Source: Chromatiales bacterium
GTDB lineage: Bacteria; Pseudomonadota; Gammaproteobacteria; CAMYNG01
Length of the DNA: 6,829 nucleotides
NCBI GenBank assembly: GCA_027021685.1
Contig: JALUTW010000408.1
Span: 1-6,829, forward strand
Reading direction: 5' to 3'
This document shows positions 1 to 5,542 of this stretch, piece after piece. Position numbers and translations under genes: made by a program. The notes below the pieces were generated by a model. It was not told the origin of the DNA and ran no database searches. It was given only the letters and a program-made list of their open reading frames with translations. Every line of letters starts with the position of its first letter. Position 1 is the first letter of the stretch.

Positions 1-276
1 GTCGGCCCGGACGCGGCCGGACTCCCCGATGGTGAGGTGGTTCTTGGCCAGGGTGATGCTGCCCTCCACCTCGCCCTGGATGAGGAAATCCTCCTCGCCC
101 GTGAGTTCACCGCGGAAACGGATGGAGGCCCCGATGGTGGCCGGCGTCCCGCGCTGGTTTCCGCGGCCGGTCGCGGCCGGCTCCGCCGGGAGGGCCACGG
201 CCGGTGCCGGAGACTCGTGTTCCCCGGCCCGCCCCCAGCGGACGACGTTGCGGCGAATCTGGTCCATGTCGATCAT
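1..276 (-). CDS. Bactofilin family cytoskeletal protein, N-terminal part (3' end outside window)
   Basis: Only the first 92 codons are present; the frame is open to base 1. After a start MIDMDQIRRN and a Pro/Ala/Gly-rich linker to about residue 47, the protein enters a repeat-like beta stretch. Its pieces IGASIRFRGELTGEEDFLIQ, GEVEGSI and LTIGESGRVRAD match the opening turns of the bactofilin (DUF583) right-handed beta-helix. Bactofilins polymerise without nucleotide into membrane-associated filaments used in shape control, stalk formation or polar localisation; the role here is unknown. The start at 276 is preferred because AGGGGGAG lies just upstream at about 290-283. A second in-frame ATG at 267 is possible. 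The gene lies 32 bases after the cold-shock gene on the same strand, so the two are probably co-transcribed. Confidence 0.85.
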   Translation of the reverse strand, partial: MIDMDQIRRNVVRWGRAGEHESPAPAVALPAEPAATGRGNQRGTPATIGASIRFRGELTGEEDFLIQGEVEGSITLAKNHLTIGESGRVRAD

Positions 277-308
277 CGTTCTCTCCCCCTGTTGGAATCC
301 TACCGGCC

Positions 309-524
309 TCACGAAGGATTGCCCTGCGGCACCACGTTGACCGCCTGGACACCCTTGGGGCCCTGCTCCATGTCGAAGCTCACCGCCTGCCCCGAGGCCA
401 GCGTGCGATAGCCCTCCTGCTGGATGGCGCTGTAGTGCACGAACACGTCGCGGCCACCGCCCTCCGGCTCGATGAAACCAAAGCCCTTGCGATTGTTGAA
501 CCACTTGACGACTCCCTTGGCCAT
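309..524 (-). CDS. CspA-family cold-shock / nucleic-acid-binding protein
   Basis: A complete 71-residue protein, the normal length for a single cold-shock domain. It begins MAKGVVKWFNNRKGFGFI. RNP-1 is KGFGFI at residues 13-18 and RNP-2 is VFVHYS at 27-32. Aromatic residues W8, F15, F17, F28, H30 and Y31 are in the usual nucleic-acid-binding positions. These proteins bind single-stranded RNA or DNA in the cytoplasm and melt secondary structure or act as antiterminators; not every paralogue is cold-induced. A GGAGG at 539-535 sits 10 bases before the ATG. The frame stays open further upstream to about 656, but that extension lacks family similarity and would bypass this ribosome binding site. 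Bactofilin follows after 32 bases. Confidence 0.97.
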   Translation of the reverse strand: MAKGVVKWFNNRKGFGFIEPEGGGRDVFVHYSAIQQEGYRTLASGQAVSFDMEQGPKGVQAVNVVPQGNPS

Positions 525-534
525 CGTTTCCTTA

Positions 535-539
535 CCTCC
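535..539 (-). promoter_or_regulatory. Ribosome binding site of the cold-shock gene
   Basis: GGAGG read on the minus strand, 10 bases before the ATG at 524. It decides in favour of the 71-residue form over the longer open frame that reaches 656. Confidence 0.7.
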
Positions 540-596
540 GTCTCGTCCTCTGTGTCTGAACATCCACGCGGGTCCGCCCCGCGCTGCTCCCGCTGT

Positions 597-621
597 CCTA
601 CACGGGCGCGGCCAGTGTAGG
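597..621 (-). promoter_or_regulatory. Dyad CCTACAC-N11-GTGTAGG over a possible csp -10 box
   Basis: Perfect 7-base inverted arms lie at 597-603 and 615-621, with an 11-base G/C-rich spacer. On the minus strand the upstream arm contains TACACT (619-614), which could be a -10 hexamer. It lies 16 bases downstream of the T6 run at 641-636, where a weak -35 would be. A start near 607 would give a leader of about 80 bases before csp. The dyad could be a repressor operator on the promoter or the base of an RNA hairpin in the leader. Seeing the dyad is certain; the promoter reading is an inference. Confidence 0.4.
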
Positions 622-635
622 CCAGGGCCGCGGTG

Positions 636-663
636 AAAAAACGGGATCCCCATCACGGGCCCG
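636..663 (-). terminator. Possible intrinsic terminator downstream of pilZ
   Basis: On the minus strand a G/C-rich segment (663-642) with CGGG and CCCG ends and an internal GGGATCCC palindrome is followed directly by TTTTTT (641-636). It sits about 40 bases after the pilZ stop and before csp, where a terminator would be expected. The stem is short (4 bp with a large loop), so this is weak. The T6 run could instead belong to the csp promoter. Confidence 0.3.
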
Positions 664-704
664 GCCGCATTGGGTACCCCACAACGCTGCCACCGGCCCT
701 CCGG

Positions 705-1028
705 CTAAAGCTGACTGGCCCCCGCCTCGCTCATGAGGCTGGTCAGGGTGGCAATGCTCTCCGGGGCAAAATCGGTGAACTGCACCGCGAGGCCGTCGGC
801 CTCGGTGCGCACCACCATGGCCGGCACGGCGACGTATTCGTCGTCACCGCCGGCCGCCGGCAGCAGCACATCCACCGGGGTGTGCCGGGCCAGCCCCACG
901 GCGTTGATCTCGATGAACGCACCCCCCAGGCTGAGATTGCGCAGGCGCCCGCTGATGAGCCCCAGCTTGTCGTACTGGACCGCGATGTTGAGTGCCACCG
1001 GAGTGCGGGTGTTCCAGCGATGTTCCAT
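705..1028 (-). CDS. PilZ-domain protein, probable c-di-GMP receptor
   Basis: A 107-residue single-domain protein. The start MEHRWNTRTPV supplies the RxxxR half of the c-di-GMP site (R4, R8). NLSLGG at 31-36 supplies the second half, the D/NxSxxG motif (N31, S33, G36). The rest alternates hydrophobic beta strands (VDVLLP at 52-57, AVPAMVVRT at 67-75, GLAVQFTDF at 79-87), as in the PilZ barrel. No signal peptide or membrane segment is seen, so it should be cytosolic. With both binding motifs intact it probably senses c-di-GMP and passes the signal to a partner such as a motility, pilus or exopolysaccharide component; the partner cannot be told from here. The start at 1028 is fixed by GGAGG at 1038-1034, five bases upstream. 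The longer open frame to 1181 runs through the regulatory repeats and is not used. Confidence 0.94.
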   Translation of the reverse strand: MEHRWNTRTPVALNIAVQYDKLGLISGRLRNLSLGGAFIEINAVGLARHTPVDVLLPAAGGDDEYVAVPAMVVRTEADGLAVQFTDFAPESIATLTSLMSEAGASQL

Positions 1029-1033
1029 GACTG

Positions 1034-1038
1034 CCTCC
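1034..1038 (-). promoter_or_regulatory. Ribosome binding site of the PilZ gene
   Basis: GGAGG on the minus strand, five bases before the ATG at 1028. It selects this start over the upstream in-frame codons as far as 1181. Confidence 0.75.
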
Positions 1039-1125
1039 GAATCGGTTCGAAGAACCACCGGCGGCCCGCACCAGGCACAGCCGCCGCCCTCGCCCCGCAT
1101 TTTGACCCGGCCGGGGGTGTGTTGT

Positions 1126-1169
1126 GTATTAGGGAAGTCCTGTAGTCCTATTAGGGAAAACCCTAATAC
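1126..1169 (-). promoter_or_regulatory. Cluster of three TATTAGGG boxes upstream of pilZ, probable operator
   Basis: On the plus strand TATTAGGG occurs at 1127-1134 and 1149-1156, and its reverse complement CCCTAATA at 1161-1168. The last two form a perfect 8-bp inverted repeat around AAAA. The first and third pair over 9 bases (GTATTAGGG at 1126-1134, CCCTAATAC at 1161-1169). The two direct copies, extended as CCTATTAGGGAA versus TGTATTAGGGAA, are spaced 22 bp apart, about two helical turns. This A/T-containing cluster stands out in a G/C-rich window. It lies about 100-140 bases before the pilZ start and about 130 bases past the end of the response-regulator gene. Inverted repeats of this size are typical of dimeric NarL/FixJ-type regulators. 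Reading minus-strand TAATAC (1132-1127) as a -10 is possible but unsupported by a good -35. Confidence 0.6.
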
Positions 1170-1242
1170 GAAACCCGGCACGGATCAGCCCCCGCCGGTG
1201 TCTCAAAATGGCAAGTCAATGATTAAACGGAACTTTTATCCA

Positions 1243-1277
1243 GAATGCCTGCATCCCCTCGATTCGGGGGTGCATTC
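1243..1277 (-). terminator. Stem-loop just after the response-regulator gene
   Basis: Arms GAATG/CATTC (1243-1247, 1273-1277) and CATCCCC/GGGGGTG (1252-1258, 1266-1272, one G·T pair) form about 12 pairs, with a 4-base bulge (CCTG) and a 7-base loop. It starts 20 bases past the regulator stop, where a terminator would be expected. There is no clear U-run after it on the minus strand (the sequence continues TGGATAAAAG). It may act as a 3'-end stabilising hairpin or need a helper factor. Confidence 0.35.
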
Positions 1278-1297
1278 CGGCGATCACCGCGAAGATC

Positions 1298-1936
1298 TCA
1301 CTCGGCGGGGGGCTCCTGGCCCTTTTCCATCAGGCCCATGGTGATGCACATGGTGATGAGTTCGGCCAGCGAGCTGGCGCCCATCTTCTTGATGATGTTG
1401 GCGCGGTGGGCCTCCACCGTCTTGCCGCTGATGCCCAGCTCGTCCGCGATGGTCCGGTTGACCTTGCCCGCCACCACGCCGTCCAGGACCTGGCGCTCGC
1501 GCGGGGTCAGATGCTGCATGCGCTCGTGCAGCACGCGCCGGTAGTTGCGCAGCTCGCGCCGCGCCCGGTCCTGTTCGAGGCATTCGTAAATGCGTTCCAG
1601 CAGGGTCTGATCGTTGAACGGCTTTTCGATGAAGTCCACCGCCCCGGCCTTGAGCGCCCGCACCGCCATGGGAACGTCGCCGTGCCCGGTGATGATGATG
1701 ACCGGCAGGCTGTGCTCGATCTCGGCCAGGCGCTTTTGCACCTCCAGTCCGCTCATGCCCGGCATGCGCACGTCGAGCACCACGCAACCGCCGCAGTCCG
1801 GGTCGTAGGCGTCGAGAAACTCCTGTGCCGAGGCAAAGGTCCGGACCGGCAGGCTCACCGACTCCAGCAGCCACTGGAGCGACTCGCGCACCGCCTCATC
1901 GTCGTCGACGACGTAGATGATCTGGTCAGGAGGCAT
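1298..1936 (-). CDS. FixJ/NarL-type response regulator (TtrR-like) with LuxR-type DNA-binding domain
   Basis: A 212-residue regulator. The receiver domain (about 5-120) shows the acidic pocket D11-D13, phospho-acceptor D55 in VVLDVRMPG, T83 in IIITGHGD and K105 in IEKPF. The strings GHGDVPMAV and ALKAGAVDFIEKPF are FixJ-family hallmarks. A linker leads to a LuxR/GerE helix-turn-helix (about 140-205) with LTPRERQVL at 143-151 and the recognition-helix segment SGKTVEAHRANI at 170-181. It should be a transcription factor activated by phosphorylation from the kinase encoded just upstream, whose stop codon overlaps this start by 11 bases (1926-1936). No good ribosome site precedes the ATG, so translational coupling is likely. 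The kinase partner makes TtrR the closest named family, but no tetrathionate genes are nearby, so the targets are open. Confidence 0.96.
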   Translation of the reverse strand: MPPDQIIYVVDDDEAVRESLQWLLESVSLPVRTFASAQEFLDAYDPDCGGCVVLDVRMPGMSGLEVQKRLAEIEHSLPVIIITGHGDVPMAVRALKAGAVDFIEKPFNDQTLLERIYECLEQDRARRELRNYRRVLHERMQHLTPRERQVLDGVVAGKVNRTIADELGISGKTVEAHRANIIKKMGASSLAELITMCITMGLMEKGQEPPAE

Positions 1937-4145
1937 GGCTCATGCGGGGAGAAGTGTCTTCCTCGTCGGCTTCTTCCTGCAGGACCGGCAGGCTGAACTT
2001 GAAGGTGGCCCCCTGGTCCTGGTTGTTGGTGGCGGTGAGCGAGCCACCGTGAGCCTCGATGATGGAACGGCTGATGGACAGGCCCATGCCCATGCCGTCG
2101 CGCTTGGTGGTGAAGAAGGCGTCGAACACCCGCTTTTGATCCTCGGGCAGCAGGCCGTGGCCGGTGTCCCACACCGCCACCTCCACTGTGCGGTTGTCCA
2201 GCGACCAGGTGTGGATGCGCAGCTCGCGCTTGTTCCACAGGTTCTTGGCCATGGCCTCGATGGCGTTGCGCACCAGATTGAGAATCACCTGTTCGATCTG
2301 GATCACGTCGGCATGCACCGGAGGCAGATTTTCGCCCAGGTTGAGCCGCAGGATGATACCCTTCTTGCGGGCCTCGAAGTAGGCCAGGCTGGCCGCGTTC
2401 TGCACGATCTCGTTGATGTCCGCGCGCGTGCGCTTGGGCTCTCCCTTGGCGACGAAGCTGCGCAGGCGGCGGATGATCTCGCCCGAGCGCTTGCTCTGCT
2501 GGCTGATGTTCTGCAGGGCGGCGATGATCTCGCCCACCCGGTAGTCGTTGCTGGACAGGCGGCGCACGCAGCCCTGGGCGTAGTTGGCGATGGCCGCCAG
2601 CGGCTGGTTGAGTTCGTGGGCGATGCTGGAGGCCATTTCGCCCATCATGGACACGCGCGACACGTGGGCCAGGTAATCCTGGTGCTGGCGGCTGTTCTGC
2701 TCCGCCAGGCGCTTCTCGGTCACGTCCTTGCCGGTGGCAATGAAGTTGACGATTTCACCATCGCTGTTCTTGAGCGGCGTGATGGTCTTTTCCTCGTACA
2801 CCAGGCTGCCATCCTTGCGCCGGTTGATGAACAGGTCGTGGAACACCTCCCCGGCCAGAATGGTACGCCACATGTCCTGGAAGAACCCGTCGTCGTGCTC
2901 ACCGGACTTGAGGAAGCGCGGGCGGCGGCCGATGGCCTCGCGTGCGGAGTAGCCGGTCACCGCCTCGAAGGCCGGGTTGACGTACTCGATGATCCCGGCG
3001 CGGTTGGTGATGATGACCGTGTCAGCCGTCTGCTCCAGGGCCGAGGACAGCTTCATCAGCTCGCCCTGCACCCGGCGCCGCTCGTTCACTTCCCGCTCCA
3101 GCTCGCGCTTGGAGTGCTTGAGGCCGCGGTTGAGCCGGAACACGTGTATGGTCACCGCCAGCAGCGCCAGCAGGGCGCCGCCCAGGGCCGCCATCCAGTG
3201 GCCGTAGGCCGACACCACCGATTCCAGGGAATAGAGACCCGCATAGGGCCCCGCCCTCAACTCGCGGAACAGGGCGTGCACCGGGCTGTAGTCCCGCGGC
3301 GCGGTCCAGCCGGCATAGTTGCCCTGCAGGGCCGCCGGATGGCTGGCGGGCATGGTGATGAGCGCCACCGCCACCGCCTCGGCCAGTTCGTCGGTGGCCC
3401 GGCCGGTGCGTGCCAGCGGCCACTCGGGATACAGGCGGGTGCTGTGAAGATAGGGGAACCCGTCGTCATGGCGCGCACCCAGCACCCGCAGCTCGCTGCG
3501 ACGGATGCGACCGTTGTTGATGAGTCGCTCCAGCAGCCCGGCGCGGACGGTGCCGGCATCCACTTCCCCGTCCAGCACGGCCTGGACGATGGCCTCCTGG
3601 GAGGCCGTGAACTCCAGCCGCGACAGGTCGTGGAAAGGGTCCACGCCGGCCGCGGCCAGCTCGCGCCAGGCCATGCGGAACCCGCCGAAGGCGCCGGGCG
3701 CCACGGCGCGGAAGGAATGTCCGTGCAGATCGGACAGGGCGCGGATGTCGTGGCGGTCGGCCCGGGCGATGATCACCGCCGCGTAGCGGGCCAGCGGCCG
3801 GCCAGCCTCAAGGTTCTTGAGGGTGACGATGCGGCTGATCCCGTGGGCGGCCTCCAGCTCCACGTAGTGACCGGGATTGGTGAGCACGAAATCCAGCTCG
3901 CCGGCCGCCACCGCGCGGTCGAGCCCGTCGAGGTCCAGTGGGTACAGCCTGAAGCTGTAGCCGGCCAGCTCGTCGTCGAGATAGTCGATGGTGGGCTGCC
4001 AGCGATGCCGTGCCGGGCGCTCGCCGTGGTATGCCAGCACGCCCACGTCGACGGGCACGATCCCGCGCGCCGCCACCGGGTCCGCTGCCAGCAACGACAC
4101 CGCCGCCATCCAGGCCAGTCTTCTTTTTCCTCTCCCTTTGCTCAC
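1926..4145 (-). CDS. TtrS-like sensor histidine kinase: PhnD-type periplasmic sensor, TM, PAS, HisKA, HATPase
   Basis: A 739-residue kinase. Residues 1-27 are a signal peptide or first membrane segment (basic KGRGKRR, then LAWMAAVSLLAA, AxA-type end). About 30-295 resembles PhnD/TtrS substrate-binding domains (VGVLAYHG, then FVLTNPGHYVELE at 86-98, LDGEVDAGTVRAG at 191-203). A membrane helix follows at about 317-336, then a short coiled linker. PAS with its C-terminal motif spans about 366-478 (YVNPAFEAVTGYS). The H-box is HELNQPLAAI with H510. The ATPase domain has N627 in LVRNAIEAM, DTGHG at 660-664 and GMGMGLS at 684-690; all catalytic motifs are intact. The start is GTG: a TAG lies in frame at 4166-4164, and this start gives the basic n-region. 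The alternative is ATG at 4109. Salmonella TtrS is shorter and, as I recall, lacks PAS, so this protein may integrate a periplasmic ligand and a cytoplasmic cue. The ligand is unknown. Confidence 0.95.
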   Translation of the reverse strand: MSKGRGKRRLAWMAAVSLLAADPVAARGIVPVDVGVLAYHGERPARHRWQPTIDYLDDELAGYSFRLYPLDLDGLDRAVAAGELDFVLTNPGHYVELEAAHGISRIVTLKNLEAGRPLARYAAVIIARADRHDIRALSDLHGHSFRAVAPGAFGGFRMAWRELAAAGVDPFHDLSRLEFTASQEAIVQAVLDGEVDAGTVRAGLLERLINNGRIRRSELRVLGARHDDGFPYLHSTRLYPEWPLARTGRATDELAEAVAVALITMPASHPAALQGNYAGWTAPRDYSPVHALFRELRAGPYAGLYSLESVVSAYGHWMAALGGALLALLAVTIHVFRLNRGLKHSKRELEREVNERRRVQGELMKLSSALEQTADTVIITNRAGIIEYVNPAFEAVTGYSAREAIGRRPRFLKSGEHDDGFFQDMWRTILAGEVFHDLFINRRKDGSLVYEEKTITPLKNSDGEIVNFIATGKDVTEKRLAEQNSRQHQDYLAHVSRVSMMGEMASSIAHELNQPLAAIANYAQGCVRRLSSNDYRVGEIIAALQNISQQSKRSGEIIRRLRSFVAKGEPKRTRADINEIVQNAASLAYFEARKKGIILRLNLGENLPPVHADVIQIEQVILNLVRNAIEAMAKNLWNKRELRIHTWSLDNRTVEVAVWDTGHGLLPEDQKRVFDAFFTTKRDGMGMGLSISRSIIEAHGGSLTATNNQDQGATFKFSLPVLQEEADEEDTSPRMSHAS

Positions 4146-4170
4146 GCCTGATTTGGTTCCAGTCTAAACG

Positions 4171-4193
4171 GTGCCCGTGCACGCCCCGGGGCG
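4171..4193. repeat. GC-rich palindromes in the spacer before the kinase gene
   Basis: The 70-base spacer between the tRNA-nucleotidyltransferase-like gene and the kinase gene contains a perfect 12-bp palindrome CGCCCCGGGGCG (4182-4193). Next to it is a small GTGC-CCGT-GCAC hairpin (4171-4182). No T-run follows on the minus strand, so termination is doubtful. The palindrome could equally be an operator or an RNA structure in the kinase leader. I see no convincing promoter in the spacer. Confidence 0.35.
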
Positions 4194-4215
4194 CTAATGA
4201 TAAGTCGCAAACGCC

Positions 4216-5001
4216 TCAGGTGCCGAGTGCGGGTTTGTGATCCAGGACGTTCTTTGCCTCTTCCGCCACTTGTGCGGGCAGCACCTCCAGAAACCGATGA
4301 AATCGATGTAGCGAAGTACCGGGTTCATCGAGAACCCCCAGCGCCTCCGGGCGCACGTCCGCGTGGGCGGCCGCCCCCGCCCACATTCGGGCAAGACGGG
4401 GACACCAATGACCGAGTGCACCACAGCGGTGCAGGACATGCAGAAAGGCCGACGGCCGGGTGCCTTCCAGCGCCCGCCGCCAGTGGCGGGCCACCAGTCC
4501 CGTATCGAGCCCGCGGGCGGCGCCGTCCGCCACCATCCGTTTCATCAGGGCATGGGTGCCGTGGGCCAGGCGGAATCCCCACCGGCCCAGCTCCGCCGCG
4601 GTGGCCGCCACCGACAGCAGGTACACCGGATGGCGCGCGAAATCCGGGCCTGGATGGCGCAGCCGCCCGGCGTCCAGATCGCCGCGGCCGCCGGCGGGAT
4701 CCACCAGCCTCCCGTCGCCGCCCAGCCCCATGGCATGGATGGTGAGATCGCGCCGCAGCAGGGCCTCTTCCACCGTCACCCCGGGTCCGCATTCCTCCCC
4801 CGCCGCCCGGCAGGCGGGCCAGAAGCGCTCGCCGCCGGCCGGGTCCGTGAAGCGGCCGCTGGCGTCGTCCAGCGGCACCAGGCCCCGCGCCGCCAGGTCG
4901 CCCGGGGTGACGCCGGCGAGCTGCCACTCCGCGGGCCCCGGCGGCAGATCCAGCAGCCGGTTGCGCAGGGCCTCGCCGGTGAGCCAGCGCGGCCCGTTCA
5001 T
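4216..5001 (-). CDS. Degenerate CCA-adding tRNA nucleotidyltransferase homologue, probable pseudoenzyme
   Basis: A 261-residue protein that aligns by eye with the N-terminal half of bacterial Cca. It has a RRDLTIHAMG block at 83-92, VDPAGGRGDLDAGRLRH at 100-116 (Cca: IDPYNGLGDLQNRLLRH), GFRLAHGTHALMKRM at 142-156, and FLHVLHRCGAL at 186-196 (Cca: FFQVLRDCGAL). The catalytic parts are gone. The GGxxRD opening is TGEALRN at 8-14, and the DxD carboxylates before W are replaced by P23 and E25 (PAEW). The EDxxR nucleotide-templating motif reads R123, H124 and Y127. The Cca tail, including any HD domain, is absent; E. coli Cca is about 412 residues. It may still bind tRNA or a partner, but nucleotidyl transfer looks impossible. 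The ATG overlaps the GNAT stop (ATGA, 5001-4998), indicating coupling. The frame stays open through the neighbouring antisense region, but only this part is real. Confidence 0.82.
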   Translation of the reverse strand: MNGPRWLTGEALRNRLLDLPPGPAEWQLAGVTPGDLAARGLVPLDDASGRFTDPAGGERFWPACRAAGEECGPGVTVEEALLRRDLTIHAMGLGGDGRLVDPAGGRGDLDAGRLRHPGPDFARHPVYLLSVAATAAELGRWGFRLAHGTHALMKRMVADGAARGLDTGLVARHWRRALEGTRPSAFLHVLHRCGALGHWCPRLARMWAGAAAHADVRPEALGVLDEPGTSLHRFHRFLEVLPAQVAEEAKNVLDHKPALGT

Positions 5002-5483
5002 CCCGCTTCCCGTCTCATGTGCAGCAGCACCACCTCGCGGTAGTCGTGGTCGCGGCGCACCTCGGCGGCGTAAGGGACGAAGCCCAGGTCCACGTACAGC
5101 AGCAGTGCCGGAACGTTGTGGGAGAACACCGACAGGCGCGCCTCGGCCAGGCCGTGGTGCACGAACACCCGCGACAGCATGTATTCCATCAGCCGCCTGC
5201 CCAGCCCGCGCCCGCGCAGGCCGGGCGCCACCACCACGTTGCCGATGAAGGCGTGCCGTCCCGGCTCCAGATCGTAGAGGTTGGCGAACGCCGCCACCGT
5301 GCCGTCGAGATCCAGCACCGTGAGATCGCGGCGCACCTGGGCCAGGTCTTCCAGCTGGGCCACGGTGAAGGGCCAGCGGCCCGAGGGGTAAACGAAAAAC
5401 AGCTCGCGCGGCGATTGCACCAGGCGGCAGATGGCCGGATAGTCCGCGGGGCAGGCGGGGCGGGGTGTGGTGAAAACAGGCAT
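4998..5483 (-). CDS. GNAT-family N-acetyltransferase
   Basis: A 161-residue single GNAT domain. Motif A is VVVAPGLRGRGLGRRLMEYML, with the acetyl-CoA pyrophosphate loop R90-x-x-G93-x-G95. Motif B is at about 126-136, ending YVDLGF, and N123 in SHNVPALLLY is the usual position before it. The enzyme should use acetyl-CoA to acetylate an amine, but the substrate cannot be inferred. I chose ATG 5483 because family similarity begins at RPACPADYPAI soon after it and because a TATAAT (5530-5525, minus strand) lies upstream. The upstream ATG at 5522 adds 13 residues (MGNQHGQ...) and would need a leaderless or more distant transcript. Neither start has a good ribosome site. The gene ends in an ATGA overlap with the Cca-like gene and is divergent from the sugar dehydrogenase. 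Confidence 0.92.
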   Translation of the reverse strand: MPVFTTPRPACPADYPAICRLVQSPRELFFVYPSGRWPFTVAQLEDLAQVRRDLTVLDLDGTVAAFANLYDLEPGRHAFIGNVVVAPGLRGRGLGRRLMEYMLSRVFVHHGLAEARLSVFSHNVPALLLYVDLGFVPYAAEVRRDHDYREVVLLHMRREAG

Positions 5484-5514
5484 GGAAGGTCGTGGCGGTG
5501 TCTGCCCGTGCTGA

Positions 5515-5542
5515 TTGCCCATGCATTATAGTGTGCACATGG
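5515..5542. promoter_or_regulatory. Compact divergent promoter region between GNAT and sugar dehydrogenase genes
   Basis: Only 55 bases separate the preferred starts (5483 minus, 5539 plus). In the middle, ATTATAGT gives TATAAT on the minus strand (5530-5525) and TATAGT on the plus strand (5527-5532), so back-to-back -10 boxes overlap. An 8-bp palindrome TGTGCACA (5532-5539) and flanking CCATG (5519-5523) / CATGG (5538-5542) arms add dyad symmetry that could bind a regulator. No -35 close to consensus is visible for either direction. The two promoters, if real, would compete. Confidence 0.4.

Noticed and set aside
161..181. Tandem CGCGGCCGG repeat
   Set aside because: It lies inside the low-complexity Ala/Gly linker codons of the bactofilin gene and is explained by GC-rich codon use.
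37..620. Plus-strand open frames opposite bactofilin and csp
   Set aside because: They overlap clear minus-strand genes, contain no recognisable domain, and have no ribosome binding sites.
525..656. N-terminal extension of the cold-shock protein (frame open to 656)
   Set aside because: It has no family similarity, would double the usual length, and bypasses the GGAGG at 539-535.
1126..1169. The TATTAGGG repeats as a CRISPR-like array or insertion-sequence end
   Set aside because: There are only three 8-9 base copies with unequal spacing and mixed orientation, and no target duplication or transposase nearby.
1029..1181. N-terminal extension of the PilZ protein
   Set aside because: It runs through the TATTAGGG repeat cluster, and a strong GGAGG is placed five bases before the internal ATG at 1028.
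1917..4151. 744-codon plus-strand open frame opposite the kinase gene
   Set aside because: It mirrors the histidine kinase codon for codon, its product is low-complexity and rich in H, Q, V, G and A with no recognisable domain, and the opposite strand has full catalytic motifs. It is a high-GC shadow frame.
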